From positions 1,922,001-1,986,000 of the forward strand of contig NZ_CP152376.1 of assembly GCF_038784515.1 (NCBI RefSeq): a DNA stretch of 64,000 bases, given 5' to 3'. Source of the stretch: Rhodoferax sp. GW822-FHT02A01 (lineage in GTDB: Bacteria; Pseudomonadota; Gammaproteobacteria; Burkholderiales; Burkholderiaceae_C). Below, piece after piece: positions 1-9,562 of the stretch (the first letter of the stretch is position 1; each line of letters starts with the position of its first letter). Below the pieces are notes generated by a model. The model was not told where the DNA came from. It ran no database searches and worked only from the letters and a program-made list of their open reading frames with translations. The position numbers and the translations under genes were made by a program.

Positions 1-966
1 GAGGACATCCAGGTGGTCTCCACCGGCTCGCTGGGGCTGGATATCGCTCTGGGCGTGGGCGGCCTGCCGCGTGGCCGCGTCGTGGAAATCTACGGCCCGG
101 AATCCTCCGGCAAGACCACGCTGACACTGCAAGTCGTGGCCGAAATGCAAAAGCAAGGTGGCCAATGTGCTTTCGTGGATGCCGAGCACGCACTGGACAT
201 CCAGTACGCGCAAAAACTGGGCGTGAACCTGCAGGACCTGCTGATCAGCCAACCCGACACCGGTGAACAAGCCCTGGAAATCGTCGACAGCCTGGTGCGT
301 TCCGGCGCGGTCGATCTGATCATCGTGGACTCGGTGGCGGCACTGACCCCCAAGGCCGAACTCGAAGGCGAAATGGGCGATTCCCTGCCCGGCCTGCAAG
401 CCCGTCTGATGAGCCAGGCGCTGCGCAAGCTCACCGCCCACATCAAGAAGACCAACTGCATGGTCATCTTCATCAACCAGATCCGCATGAAGATCGGCGT
501 GATGTTCGGCTCGCCCGAAACCACCACCGGCGGCAATGCGCTCAAGTTCTACGCCTCCGTGCGCCTGGACATCCGCCGTACCGGCACCATCAAGAAGGGT
601 GAGGAATCCATCGGCAACGAGACCAAGGTCAAGGTGGTCAAGAACAAGGTGGCGCCTCCCTTCAAGACGGCCGAGTTCGACATCCTGTTCGGCGAAGGCA
701 TCAGCCGCCATGGCGAAATCATCGATATGGGCGTGAACGCCGGCATCCTGGAAAAATCCGGCGCCTGGTATGCCTACCAGGGCGAAAAAATCGGCCAGGG
801 CCGCGACAACGCCCGCGAATTCCTGCGCGAAAACGCCGACTTGTCGGTGGAAATTGAAAACAAGGTTCGCGAGTCCCTGGGCATTCCACTGCTGCCGGTG
901 GCCGAGGTGGAAAAGGTCAAGGGCAAGAAGGCTGACAAAGCCGATAAAGCAGACAAGGCTGCGTAA
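1..966 (+). CDS. recA: Recombinase RecA (5' end outside window)
   Basis: RecA, the DNA-dependent ATPase that forms the strand-exchange filament and stimulates LexA self-cleavage. The reading frame is open from base 1, so about 40 N-terminal residues are missing; a GTG at 13 is internal and not the start. The Walker A motif GPESSGKT lies near visible residue 32, and the loop regions and the ending [19 protein letters not shown] are typical. The tail after the core is Lys/Ala/Asp-rich with a short KAD repeat, as is common for the variable RecA C-terminus. recX follows 21 bases later, the classical recA-recX pairing. Identification is certain; only the start is absent. Confidence 0.98.
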   Translation, partial: EDIQVVSTGSLGLDIALGVGGLPRGRVVEIYGPESSGKTTLTLQVVAEMQKQGGQCAFVDAEHALDIQYAQKLGVNLQDLLISQPDTGEQALEIVDSLVRSGAVDLIIVDSVAALTPKAELEGEMGDSLPGLQARLMSQALRKLTAHIKKTNCMVIFINQIRMKIGVMFGSPETTTGGNALKFYASVRLDIRRTGTIKKGEESIGNETKVKVVKNKVAPPFKTAEFDILFGEGISRHGEIIDMGVNAGILEKSGAWYAYQGEKIGQGRDNAREFLRENADLSVEIENKVRESLGIPLLPVAEVEKVKGKKADKADKADKAA

Positions 967-987
967 ACCCAGGACTGCCGCGAAGCA

Positions 988-1437
988 ATGGCCGTCACAC
1001 AGATTTCCCTGACCGGTCGGGCCTTGCGGCTGCTGTCCACGCGTGAGCACTCACGCGCGGAGCTGGAGCGCAAGCTGGCGCCGTATGAAGAAGAGCCCGG
1101 CGCCTTGGCCAAGGTGCTGGATACCTTGCAGGCCAAGGATTTCATCAACGAAGGCCGGGTGCTCGAGTCCGTCATTCACCGCCGCTCCGCCAAGCTGGGG
1201 GCGCAACGTATCAAGCAGGAGTTGCAGGCAAAGGGGTTGGAGCCCGAAGCAGTTGCCAGAGCCCTGGATACGCTACGCGCCAGCGAGGTGGAGCGCGCGC
1301 GCGAAGTCTGGCGCAAGAAGTTTGGTCAACCGCCTGCCGATGCGTCTGAGCGGGCAAAGCAGATGCGGTTTTTGGCGGGGCGTGGGTTTGGTGGGGATGC
1401 GATTCGGCGGGTGGTTTCTGGGGGCGATGAAGACTAA
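988..1437 (+). CDS. recX: Regulatory protein RecX
   Basis: A 149-residue protein matching the RecX family, which binds RecA filaments and restrains RecA ATPase and strand exchange. It shows three-helix RecX repeats: an N-terminal part with LLSTREHSRAELERKL, a middle part around INEGRVLESVIHRR and KLGAQRIKQELQAKG, and a C-terminal part ending in MRFLAGRGFGGDAIRRVV. Length is normal for the family. The ATG start lies 21 bases after the recA stop, so co-transcription with recA is likely. The end is followed within 40 bases by a large hairpin repeat that may act as its 3' structure. Confidence 0.95.
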   Translation: MAVTQISLTGRALRLLSTREHSRAELERKLAPYEEEPGALAKVLDTLQAKDFINEGRVLESVIHRRSAKLGAQRIKQELQAKGLEPEAVARALDTLRASEVERAREVWRKKFGQPPADASERAKQMRFLAGRGFGGDAIRRVVSGGDED

Positions 1438-1475
1438 TTGCCTTTTGCAGCCTGCTGACTTTTTCTTGCGAGCCC

Positions 1476-1570
1476 GCCGCTGGAGTGGGGTATGCGTTTT
1501 GCTCCGTGTCCCCCGGCCCTGAAGGGCCTCCTCCTTTACCTGCGCAAAACGCATACCCCACTCCAGCGGC
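1476..1570 (+). repeat. Structured repeat copy 1 with covarying stems
   Basis: A 27-base perfect inverted repeat (1476-1502 with 1544-1570) encloses a 41-base interior. The interior reads TCCGTGTCCCCC, then a short hairpin GGCCCT-GA-AGGGCC (1515-1528), then TCCTCCTTTACCTGC. The stem nearest the interior is GTTTTGC/GCAAAAC. It begins 38 bases after the recX stop and has the orientation of recX transcription. A second copy in opposite orientation lies at 1643-1734. The two unpaired cores are identical in both copies, while the outer stem and inner hairpin differ in sequence but stay paired. It could be an RNA element, a protein-binding DNA hairpin or a dispersed non-autonomous element. Confidence 0.85.
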
Positions 1571-1642
1571 TCGAGGTGCGAGCGCCATAGGTTGGAAGTG
1601 CTATTTAGAGACACTGCATTACAGTGCGCACCCATACCCGGA

Positions 1643-1734
1643 GGCCCGTGAGGGCGGTGCGTTTTGCGCAGGTAAAGGAGGAGCGCCCAAAGGGCGCGGG
1701 GGACACGGAGCAAAACGTGCCGCCCTCACGGGCC
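1643..1734 (-). repeat. Structured repeat copy 2 with covarying stems
   Basis: The second copy of the 1476-1570 element, on the opposite strand. Arms 1643-1667 and 1710-1734 pair over 25 positions with two non-Watson-Crick pairs, which would be G-U wobbles in a plus-strand transcript and A-C mismatches in a minus-strand one. Read on the minus strand, the interior is again TCCGTGTCCCCC, a hairpin GCGCCC-TTT-GGGCGC, and TCCTCCTTTACCTGC. Only the innermost arm GTTTTGC/GCAAAAC is shared with copy 1; the rest of the arm is unrelated. It begins 31 bases beyond the argC stop and is oriented with argC. The plus strand of this copy displays AAAGGAGG, which resembles a ribosome binding site. Confidence 0.83.
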
Positions 1735-1765
1735 GTAGCGCGTACCAACAACCCGACTGAGAGCG

Positions 1766-2701
1766 TTAAAGCCCCAACATCAACTGCAAGTTCTGCACCG
1801 CAGCACCCGATGCGCCCTTACCCAGGTTGTCCAAACGGGCAACCAGCAAGGCGTGACCAAATTCCTCATTGCCAAACACCCGCAACTCCATCTTGTTGGT
1901 GTCTTTGAGGGCCACCGCATCCAGCTTCAGGTCGGCGGTGACGGGCTCCACTGTCACCCAGGTACTGCCCGCATAGTGCTTGGTCAATGCCGCGTGCAAA
2001 TCCGCAGAAGTGGGTTTGCCGGGCAAGGTGTCCAGATGCAAGGGCAACTGCACCAGCATGCCTTGGTCAAAGTTACCCACCGACGGCACGAACAGGGGCC
2101 TGCGGGTCAGTCCGGTGTAGCGCATGATTTCCGGGATGTGCTTGTGCTTCAGGCCCAGGGCGTACAGCTCAAACGGCGGTGCCTTGCCCTGCTCGTAGGC
2201 CTCCATCATGCTGCGCCCACCGCCGGAATAGCCGCTCACCGATGGCAGGCAGACGGGGAAGTCGGCAGGCAGCAAACCGGCATCCACCAGGGGGCGGATC
2301 AGCGCAATGGCGCCGGTGGCGTAGCAGCCTGGATTGGCCACGCGGGTTGCGCCGATCACGGCATCGCGCTGGCCTGCGGCCAGTTCGGGGAAGCCGTAGA
2401 CCCAGCCTGGCGCCGTGCGATGGGCAGTAGAGGCATCAATCACCTTGGGGCCGGTGGTTCCGGTTTCCCGGGCGATGGCATCCACCATGGCTACGGACTC
2501 GATGGCGGCGTCGTCATGCAGGCACAGGATCACCAGATCGGCTTGGGCCATCAGGGCTTTCTTGGCCAGCGGGTCCTTGCGCAAGGCGGGGTCTATGCTG
2601 AGCAGTTCGATGCCTGCCATAGCCAGCAGCCGCTCACGAATTTGAAGGCCGGTGGTGCCGGCTTCGCCGTCAATAAAAATCTTTTTCATGGGATATGCCA
2701 A
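1766..2701 (-). CDS. argC: N-acetyl-gamma-glutamyl-phosphate reductase (short type)
   Basis: ArgC reduces N-acetylglutamyl-5-phosphate to the semialdehyde with NADPH in arginine biosynthesis. The 311-residue protein is the shorter ArgC form, starting [19 protein letters not shown], the Rossmann nucleotide-binding segment. The active-site cysteine is in [11 protein letters not shown]. The start at 2701 gives MAYPMKK; the internal ATG at 2689 (MKKIFIDG) fits family N-termini equally well, and neither has a clear ribosome binding site. It is transcribed away from sucC, sharing a 190-base upstream region, and converges on recX. No other arg gene is in view. Confidence 0.94.
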   Translation of the reverse strand: MAYPMKKIFIDGEAGTTGLQIRERLLAMAGIELLSIDPALRKDPLAKKALMAQADLVILCLHDDAAIESVAMVDAIARETGTTGPKVIDASTAHRTAPGWVYGFPELAAGQRDAVIGATRVANPGCYATGAIALIRPLVDAGLLPADFPVCLPSVSGYSGGGRSMMEAYEQGKAPPFELYALGLKHKHIPEIMRYTGLTRRPLFVPSVGNFDQGMLVQLPLHLDTLPGKPTSADLHAALTKHYAGSTWVTVEPVTADLKLDAVALKDTNKMELRVFGNEEFGHALLVARLDNLGKGASGAAVQNLQLMLGL

Positions 2702-2891
2702 GTAAGAACCCAGAAACCTTCACTCTGTAACCTCGCTGTAACGCGGGGACTCAACGGGGCGGCGCTGTAAGGCTGTAAAAAGTTTGGCGCGCCGCAGCAT
2801 GATACAGTCCCGCCCTGATGTGCCCAGTGCCATGCTTGCGAAATTCTCTCGCACCGCGTGGTGAACATTGTCCAGCCTCTAGAGAGATGTT

Positions 2892-4052
<1,161 letters not shown>

Positions 4053-4144
4053 CACCCCCCCGAAGCGCCTGCGGCGCCTCCCCCTGCAGGGGGCGCCACC
4101 TACAGCCCGGCAAAGCCGGTTCTGTGGTGGCCACTGGGCTGGGC
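4053..4144 (+). repeat. REP-like triple-hairpin repeat, copy A
   Basis: Starts immediately after the sucC stop codon with CACCCCCCC and contains three consecutive hairpins: GCGCC-TGC-GGCGC (4065-4077), CCCCTGCAGGGG (4081-4092) and CCGGC-AAA-GCCGG (4107-4119). A second copy with the same order of parts lies in reverse orientation at 28886-28963, also directly after a stop codon. The family resembles GC-rich intergenic palindromes common in Comamonadaceae. Here it sits inside the sucC-sucD operon and may influence mRNA stability or the SucC to SucD ratio. Confidence 0.75.
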
Positions 4145-4180
4145 GTATGCACATCCATCGCGTTTTGACAAGGATTCATC

Positions 4181-5074
4181 ATGAGCATCTTCATCAATAA
4201 AGACACCAAGGTCATCACCCAGGGCATTACCGGCAAGACCGGTCAGTTCCACACGGAAAAGTGCCAGGAATACGCCAACGGCAAGAACTGCTTTGTGGCC
4301 GGCGTGAACCCCAAGAAGGCGGGCGAGTCCATCTTCAACATCCCAATCTACGCCTCCGTCAAGGAAGCCGCATCGGAAACCGGCGCTACCGTGTCGGTGA
4401 TCTACGTGCCGCCCGCAGGCGCTGCTGCTGCCATCTGGGAAGCCGTGGAAGCCGATCTGGATCTGGCGATCTGCATTACCGAAGGCATTCCGGTCAAGGA
4501 CATGCTCGAAGTGCGCAACCGTATGAAGGCCAAAGTGGCTGCGGGTGGCAAGGAGACTTTGCTGCTGGGCCCGAACTGCCCCGGCCTGATTACCCCTGAG
4601 GAAATCAAGATCGGCATCATGCCCGGACACATCCACCGCAAGGGCCGCATTGGTGTGGTCAGCCGCTCCGGCACGCTGACGTACGAAGCCGTGGCGCAGT
4701 TGACCGAAATCGGTCTGGGCCAGTCTTCTGCAGTTGGTATTGGTGGTGACCCCATCAACGGTTTGAAGCACATCGACGTGATGCGCGCCTTCAACGAAGA
4801 TCCCGATACCGATGCCGTCATCATGATCGGTGAAATCGGCGGGCCCGATGAAGCCGAGGCTGCACGCTGGTGCAAGGCCAACATGAAGAAGCCTATTGTT
4901 GGCTTCATCGCCGGTGTGACTGCCCCTGCGGGCAAGCGCATGGGACACGCAGGTGCCCTGATCTCCGGTGGTGCCGATACGGCCGATGCCAAGCTGGCCG
5001 TGATGGAAGAGTGTGGCTTCAAGGTCACACGCAACCCCTCCGAAATGGCCAAGCTGCTCAAGGCTTTGCTGTAA
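4181..5074 (+). CDS. sucD: Succinate-CoA ligase (ADP-forming) subunit alpha
   Basis: The alpha subunit of succinyl-CoA synthetase, partner of SucC. The 297-residue protein starts MSIFINKDTKVITQGITGKTG, the CoA-binding Rossmann domain. It carries the phosphohistidine segment MGHAGALISGG, with the catalytic His near residue 256. The ATG is preceded by AAGGA (4170-4174), a good ribosome binding site. A strong rho-independent terminator follows at 5123-5152, closing the sucCD operon. Confidence 0.97.
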   Translation: MSIFINKDTKVITQGITGKTGQFHTEKCQEYANGKNCFVAGVNPKKAGESIFNIPIYASVKEAASETGATVSVIYVPPAGAAAAIWEAVEADLDLAICITEGIPVKDMLEVRNRMKAKVAAGGKETLLLGPNCPGLITPEEIKIGIMPGHIHRKGRIGVVSRSGTLTYEAVAQLTEIGLGQSSAVGIGGDPINGLKHIDVMRAFNEDPDTDAVIMIGEIGGPDEAEAARWCKANMKKPIVGFIAGVTAPAGKRMGHAGALISGGADTADAKLAVMEECGFKVTRNPSEMAKLLKALL

Positions 5075-5122
5075 GCAGAACGCCTCCGTGAAGCGGGACT
5101 GTGGGTCCCGTTTGCAACCGAT

Positions 5123-5152
5123 GCCCAGGCCCGTGCCTGGGCATTTGTGTTT
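5123..5152 (+). terminator. Rho-independent terminator of sucCD
   Basis: GCCCAGGC (5123-5130), a 4-base loop and GCCTGGGC (5135-5142) form a perfect 8-bp stem followed by a T-rich run (ATTTGTGTTT). It lies about 50 bases after the sucD stop. Confidence 0.8.
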
Positions 5153-5235
5153 CTGGGGTGTGCCAAAGGTTGCGCCATCCGTCTGGATGGCAGACCATCC
5201 ATCCCTAAAGCCTGTGCGACTGCCTGAGCAGGCTA

Positions 5236-5264
5236 TTGTCGGTACGCCGGGCCTCTGATAACGT
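5236..5264 (+). promoter_or_regulatory. Possible sigma-70 promoter of the signalling operon
   Basis: TTGTCG (5236-5241) and TAACGT (5259-5264) are separated by exactly 17 bases, upstream of the kinase gene. Only four and three of six positions match consensus, so this is tentative. The rest of the 5075-5347 gap, apart from the terminator, holds nothing recognisable. Confidence 0.3.
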
Positions 5265-5347
5265 AGACTGCGGGGTCACTACATAAATGGCCACGCCCAA
5301 ACCATGTCCGGGCGGGGGCGGTTCTGCAAACGTGTGAGGGGTGGTAA

Positions 5348-7999
5348 TTGGCAAAGTCTTCAAAAGCGGGAGCAGGCTCTTTCTGGCGCGCCGACTGGTT
5401 CGCTGGCGTGCTCGTCGTATTGGCGACGGTGGCTTTGCACCTGTCCACCGACCTTATTGGCACTCTGGAGCGGCGTTTCTACGATGTGGCCAGCACAACA
5501 ACTTCCCGTCAGCCTTCGGACCGCATCGCCGTCATCGCCATTGACGACCAGAGCATTGCGAACCTGGGGCGCTGGCCCTGGCCGCGCGATATCCACGCAA
5601 AGCTGATCGACCAGCTTGCGGCCGCCAAGGCCAAGACGGTGGTGCACACCGCATTCTTTTTTGAGCCGCAGGTGGATCGCGGCCTAGTGTTCATCCGCAA
5701 GATGAAGGAAGCGCTGGCAGCGGGTGGGGAGACCGGCGCTGCCAATGAATCCGTCAGCAATCTGATCACGGAAGCTGAAACCGCCTTGGACACGGATGCA
5801 ATACTGGCAGCCAGTCTGGAGAAGGCGGGCAATGTGCTGATTCCTTCGGTATTCACACTGGGTGAACAGCAAGGCAAACCCGACAATCCCTTGCCACCGT
5901 ACGCGCTCAAGAGTGCGTTGGACGACGTGAATGGCTTTTCCGTCAGTGCTGTGCGCGGCCAACAACCCATTGAACTGCTGGGCAATGTGGCTTCAGGCAT
6001 TGGCCACCTGAATCAGTTTGTGGATGTGGACGGCGCGGTGCGCAGCGAGCCATTGCTGGTGAATTACTACGGCAAGGACATTCCGTCCATCTCCCTGCTG
6101 GCAGCGCTCAAGAGCCTCAATCTCAATGTGGGAGATGTTAAGTTGCACCCGGGTGAGTCCGTGCAAATTGGCAAACTGCAGGTACGTACCGATGACTCCG
6201 CATTGATGCTGCCCCAGTTTTACCGGGGACGGGACGGCCGACCCGCGTTTTCTGTGGATTCGTTTTACGACGTGCTGACCGGCAAGATTCCGGCCAGCAA
6301 ATACACCGACAAGATCGTCATCATCGGCGCGACTGCCGCTGGCGTTGGCGTGCAGTTTCCCGTGCCGGGCAATCCGGCCCTGTCACCCGCCGAAACCGTC
6401 GCGCACATCACCTCCAGCATATTGAACGAGCACTTCATCGTGCTGCCATCCTGGAGCCACTGGGCTTCATTGGCGGCGTTTGTCCTGATTGCTGCCTATG
6501 TGATCGGGGCATTGCCAAGACTGTCTGCGGGCAAGGCGGCCGGTCTGACGCTCGCCGTATTCGTCATCCTGCTGGTGACGGAATTCAGCTTACTGTCTGT
6601 ATCTGCGACCTGGGTCAAGCTGGTGTTTCCCGCCATGGCGCTGCTGCTGGGGCATCTGGCGCTGACCACCAAGCGCTTCCTCATGACCGAGGCGGGCAAG
6701 GTGAAATCGGATGAGGAGTCTGCCGAGACCAATCGCATGATGGGGTTGGCACTGCAGGGCCAAGGGCAGTTGGACATGGCGTTCGACCGTTTTCGGCGCG
6801 TGCCCATGGGCGAGGCGGTGATGGGCAATCTCTACAGCCTGGCGCTGGACTTTGAGCGCAAGCGTCAGTTCAACAAGGCTGAGGCTGTGTACGAGCACAT
6901 GGCGGCCTTTGATCCAGACTACAAGGACATCAAGGCCAAGCTCAACCGCGCCAAGAATCTGTCGGAAACCGTCATCCTGGGCGGCGGCAACGCACACCCG
7001 GGCGGCACCATGCTACTGGACGGCGGAGCCGTAGAGAAGCCCATGCTCGGGCGTTACCAGGTCGAAAAAGAGCTGGGCAAAGGAGCGATGGGCGTGGTCT
7101 ATCTGGGCAAGGACCCCAAGATCGGCCGTGTGGTTGCCATCAAGACGATGGCACTCAGCCAGGAGTTCTCGGGCGACGAGCTGATCGATGCGCGGGAGCG
7201 GTTTTTCCGCGAGGCGGAGACGGCCGGACGGCTGCAGCACCAGAACATCGTCACCATCTTTGATGCGGGCGAAGAACACGACTTGGCCTATATCGCCATG
7301 GAGTTCCTCAAAGGGCGGGACTTGACCGATCACTGCAAGCGCGACCAGCTGTTGCCGGTGCCAACCGTCCTGAGCATTGTGGCGCGGGTGGCAGAGGCGC
7401 TGGCGTATGCACATCGCCAGAATGTGGTGCATCGGGACATCAAGCCGGCGAACATCATGTACGAGGGCCAGAGTGATTCGGTGAAGGTGACGGACTTTGG
7501 CATTGCGCGCATCACCGACTCCAGCAAGACCAAGACCGGCCTGGTGCTGGGTACACCCAGCTTCATGTCGCCGGAGCAATTGGCCGGAAAAAAGGTGGAT
7601 GGCCGCTCGGATCTGTATTCGCTGGGCGTTATGCTGTACCAGTTGCTGTCGGGCGTGTTGCCGTTTCGCGGTGAATCCATGTCCGAGCTGATGTACAAGA
7701 TTGCCAACGAGGAAGCTGCCGATATCCGCACGATTCGGCCAGAACTCTCTGAAGGATTGGCCAATGTGGTGGCGCTGGCACTGAGCAAGCGGCCTGAAAC
7801 GCGGTATCAGACGGGTGAGCAATTCGCGGCAGATTTGCGTTCTGTGGATGCGGGCCTGACAAGCTCTGCCTCGGTCCCTGCTGCTGCCGAAAGCCGTAGC
7901 GGATCTGGCATGGAGAAGACCGAGGCGTTTGAAGTGACTGTCCCGACCATGCCGGCTGGCATTGCACGGACGGATGACAGTGCGGATATTGAAATATAA
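5348..7999 (+). CDS. CHASE2 sensor domain Ser/Thr protein kinase
   Basis: An 883-residue membrane receptor kinase. After a first membrane segment (about 15-35) comes a periplasmic CHASE2 domain (about 40-390; DRIAVIAIDDQSIANLGRWPWPR). Two or three membrane helices follow (about 400-465), then a TPR-like stretch (about 475-540) and a Hanks-type kinase domain (about 567-835). The kinase has GKGAMG, ATP-binding Lys599, HRDIKPAN with catalytic Asp697, DFG and the P+1 segment GTPSFMSPEQ, so it looks active. The start is TTG preceded by GAGGGGTGG. It opens a tight operon with a PP2C phosphatase 8 bases downstream and an FHA protein, the usual phospho-Thr writer, eraser and reader. The ligand is unknown. 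Confidence 0.93.
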   Translation: MAKSSKAGAGSFWRADWFAGVLVVLATVALHLSTDLIGTLERRFYDVASTTTSRQPSDRIAVIAIDDQSIANLGRWPWPRDIHAKLIDQLAAAKAKTVVHTAFFFEPQVDRGLVFIRKMKEALAAGGETGAANESVSNLITEAETALDTDAILAASLEKAGNVLIPSVFTLGEQQGKPDNPLPPYALKSALDDVNGFSVSAVRGQQPIELLGNVASGIGHLNQFVDVDGAVRSEPLLVNYYGKDIPSISLLAALKSLNLNVGDVKLHPGESVQIGKLQVRTDDSALMLPQFYRGRDGRPAFSVDSFYDVLTGKIPASKYTDKIVIIGATAAGVGVQFPVPGNPALSPAETVAHITSSILNEHFIVLPSWSHWASLAAFVLIAAYVIGALPRLSAGKAAGLTLAVFVILLVTEFSLLSVSATWVKLVFPAMALLLGHLALTTKRFLMTEAGKVKSDEESAETNRMMGLALQGQGQLDMAFDRFRRVPMGEAVMGNLYSLALDFERKRQFNKAEAVYEHMAAFDPDYKDIKAKLNRAKNLSETVILGGGNAHPGGTMLLDGGAVEKPMLGRYQVEKELGKGAMGVVYLGKDPKIGRVVAIKTMALSQEFSGDELIDARERFFREAETAGRLQHQNIVTIFDAGEEHDLAYIAMEFLKGRDLTDHCKRDQLLPVPTVLSIVARVAEALAYAHRQNVVHRDIKPANIMYEGQSDSVKVTDFGIARITDSSKTKTGLVLGTPSFMSPEQLAGKKVDGRSDLYSLGVMLYQLLSGVLPFRGESMSELMYKIANEEAADIRTIRPELSEGLANVVALALSKRPETRYQTGEQFAADLRSVDAGLTSSASVPAAAESRSGSGMEKTEAFEVTVPTMPAGIARTDDSADIEI

Positions 8000-8007
8000 A
8001 GACGGTA

Positions 8008-8793
8008 ATGATTTACAAATTTTGCGCAAAAACCGATACCGGCCGTGCCCGAGACAACAATGAGGACTCCGTCTCCATTGATGAAGAAAGCCGTGTTGCG
8101 GTATTGGCCGATGGCATGGGGGGCTACAACGCCGGTGAAGTGGCCAGCGGCATGGCAACTGCCTTCATCAAGTCCGAACTCAGTCGGTGGCTGGCAGAAG
8201 CTGGTGCCAATGCACGTGCCAAGGATGTGCGCCGGGCCATGGAAATCTGCGTGGACAGCGCCAACACCTCGATTCTGAATGCCGCGACCGCCAATGCCCA
8301 ATATGCTGGGATGGGAACCACACTGGTGGTTGGCGCCTTTCGCGACGATGGCTTGGTGTTGGGACATATCGGAGATTCGCGTTGCTACCGACTGCGTGCC
8401 AACCGGCTGGAGCAGATCACACGCGACCACTCTTTGTTGCAGGAGCAGTTGGATGCTGGCTTGGTCACACCCGAGCAGGCGCAGCACTCCACCATCAAGA
8501 ATCTGGTCACCCGCGCGCTGGGCGTGGAGGACACGGTCATGCTGGAGGTGAGCGAATACCCTGTTGAGGCGGGGGATATCTATCTGATGTGCTCGGACGG
8601 GCTGTCCGATATGGTGAGCGATGGAGCCATCGCTAAAATTGTTTCCTCCGATTCGGGGCTGGAGCAAAAGGCGCAGATGCTGGTGGATACCGCCAACGAA
8701 AATGGCGGGCGCGACAATATTTCCGTTTTAATGGTTGAAGTCAGTGAAGCCGCCGAAAAGCGGGGTTTAATTGCAAGATTGCTCGGGAAATAG
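8008..8793 (+). CDS. PP2C-family Ser/Thr protein phosphatase
   Basis: A 261-residue soluble PPM/PP2C phosphatase of the bacterial PrpC/Stp type. It shows the metal-binding and catalytic motifs in order: GRARDNNEDS, ADGMGGYNAGEVAS, GHIGDSRCYRL, TRDHSL, CSDGLSDMVSD and GRDNISVLMVEV. All aspartates expected for the two-metal centre are visible. It starts 8 bases after the kinase stop, so it probably reverses phosphorylation by that kinase. It ends with a short basic tail. Confidence 0.95.
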   Translation: MIYKFCAKTDTGRARDNNEDSVSIDEESRVAVLADGMGGYNAGEVASGMATAFIKSELSRWLAEAGANARAKDVRRAMEICVDSANTSILNAATANAQYAGMGTTLVVGAFRDDGLVLGHIGDSRCYRLRANRLEQITRDHSLLQEQLDAGLVTPEQAQHSTIKNLVTRALGVEDTVMLEVSEYPVEAGDIYLMCSDGLSDMVSDGAIAKIVSSDSGLEQKAQMLVDTANENGGRDNISVLMVEVSEAAEKRGLIARLLGK

Positions 8794-8840
8794 TGCATGT
8801 TTAGTTTTCCAGAATCAAATTACAGGAAAAGGAGCCGATC

Positions 8841-9506
8841 GTGCCGAAGATGATCGTGTCAATTGACGAGGTTGTCATCAAGGAAGTGCAGCTGACCAAG
8901 GACAGAACCACCTTGGGGCGCAGGCCTTACAACGACGTTGTGATTGATAACCTTGCCGTCAGTGGTGAGCATGCTGTCATCTTGATGCACGGCTCGGAGG
9001 TCACTTTGGAGGACCTCAACAGCACCAATGGAACGTACGTCAACGGCAAGGCCATCAAGAAGCAGGTTTTGCAAAATGGCGATTCCATTGAAGTTGGCAA
9101 GTACAAGATCAAATTTGTGGGAGATGCCGCTGCCGACAACTTCGACAAGACCATGGTGGTACGTACCCCCCGTCCTGCGGCACCTGCTCCGGTGCCCACG
9201 CCGGCCGCTGCTGCTCCGGTTGCGGAGGCTCCTGCGGTCTCCCTTGCTGCTGCGTCCATCAAGGTGCTGTCCGGGGCTGCCGCCGGGCGCCAGGTTCCGC
9301 TTACCAAAGTGGTGACAACCATTGGTAAGCCGGCAGTGGCCGTTGCGGCCATTACCAAACGTCACCACGGCTACGTCGTCCACCATGTGGAAGGTGGGGG
9401 TAGTCCTACCCTCAACGGCTTGCCGATAACGGCAGATCCGGCGCCCCTGAAAAATGGCGATGTGATTGAACTGGCGGGTACGCAAATGCAGTTTGTCCAG
9501 ACCTGA
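8841..9506 (+). CDS. FHA domain protein (two FHA-like domains)
   Basis: A 221-residue protein with an N-terminal FHA domain (about 20-95) carrying the signature residues TTLGRRPYNDVVIDN, SGEHA and NSTNGTYVNG, which bind phosphothreonine. A Pro/Ala-rich linker (about 113-140) leads to a second, degenerate FHA-like domain (about 143-220) ending LNGLPI and LKNGDVIELAGTQMQFV but lacking clear phosphate-binding residues. The GTG start is supported by AAAAGGAG at 8827-8834. Its place after the kinase and phosphatase suggests it reads the phosphorylation signal. The sequence KTMVVRTP after the first FHA is a plausible phospho-acceptor. Confidence 0.92.
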   Translation: MPKMIVSIDEVVIKEVQLTKDRTTLGRRPYNDVVIDNLAVSGEHAVILMHGSEVTLEDLNSTNGTYVNGKAIKKQVLQNGDSIEVGKYKIKFVGDAAADNFDKTMVVRTPRPAAPAPVPTPAAAAPVAEAPAVSLAAASIKVLSGAAAGRQVPLTKVVTTIGKPAVAVAAITKRHHGYVVHHVEGGGSPTLNGLPITADPAPLKNGDVIELAGTQMQFVQT

Positions 9507-9562
9507 AGCACGCCGATTCGGAATCGGGACAGTTCAGCTTATGACATGTACAACCGCCTGAC

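Larger units (their letters stand above)
1438..1765. other. Convergent recX/argC intergenic region
   Basis: This gap between the 3' ends of recX (forward) and argC (reverse) holds no convincing gene. It is mostly filled by two oppositely oriented copies of a structured repeat at 1476-1570 and 1643-1734, with about 72 unique bases between them. The short open frames crossing it are by-products of the palindromes. Confidence 0.8.

Noticed and set aside
900..963. Tandem repeat in the recA tail
   Set aside because: The short KAD codon repeat is within the normal variable, charged C-terminal tail of RecA.
1476..1734. CRISPR-like array
   Set aside because: There are only two repeats, in opposite orientation, each itself a large hairpin, with no spacer series and no cas genes.
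1853..2770. A 305-codon open frame antisense to argC
   Set aside because: It is a shadow of argC in high-GC sequence. The translated text is Gly/His/Gln-rich without any family motif, and argC is clear.
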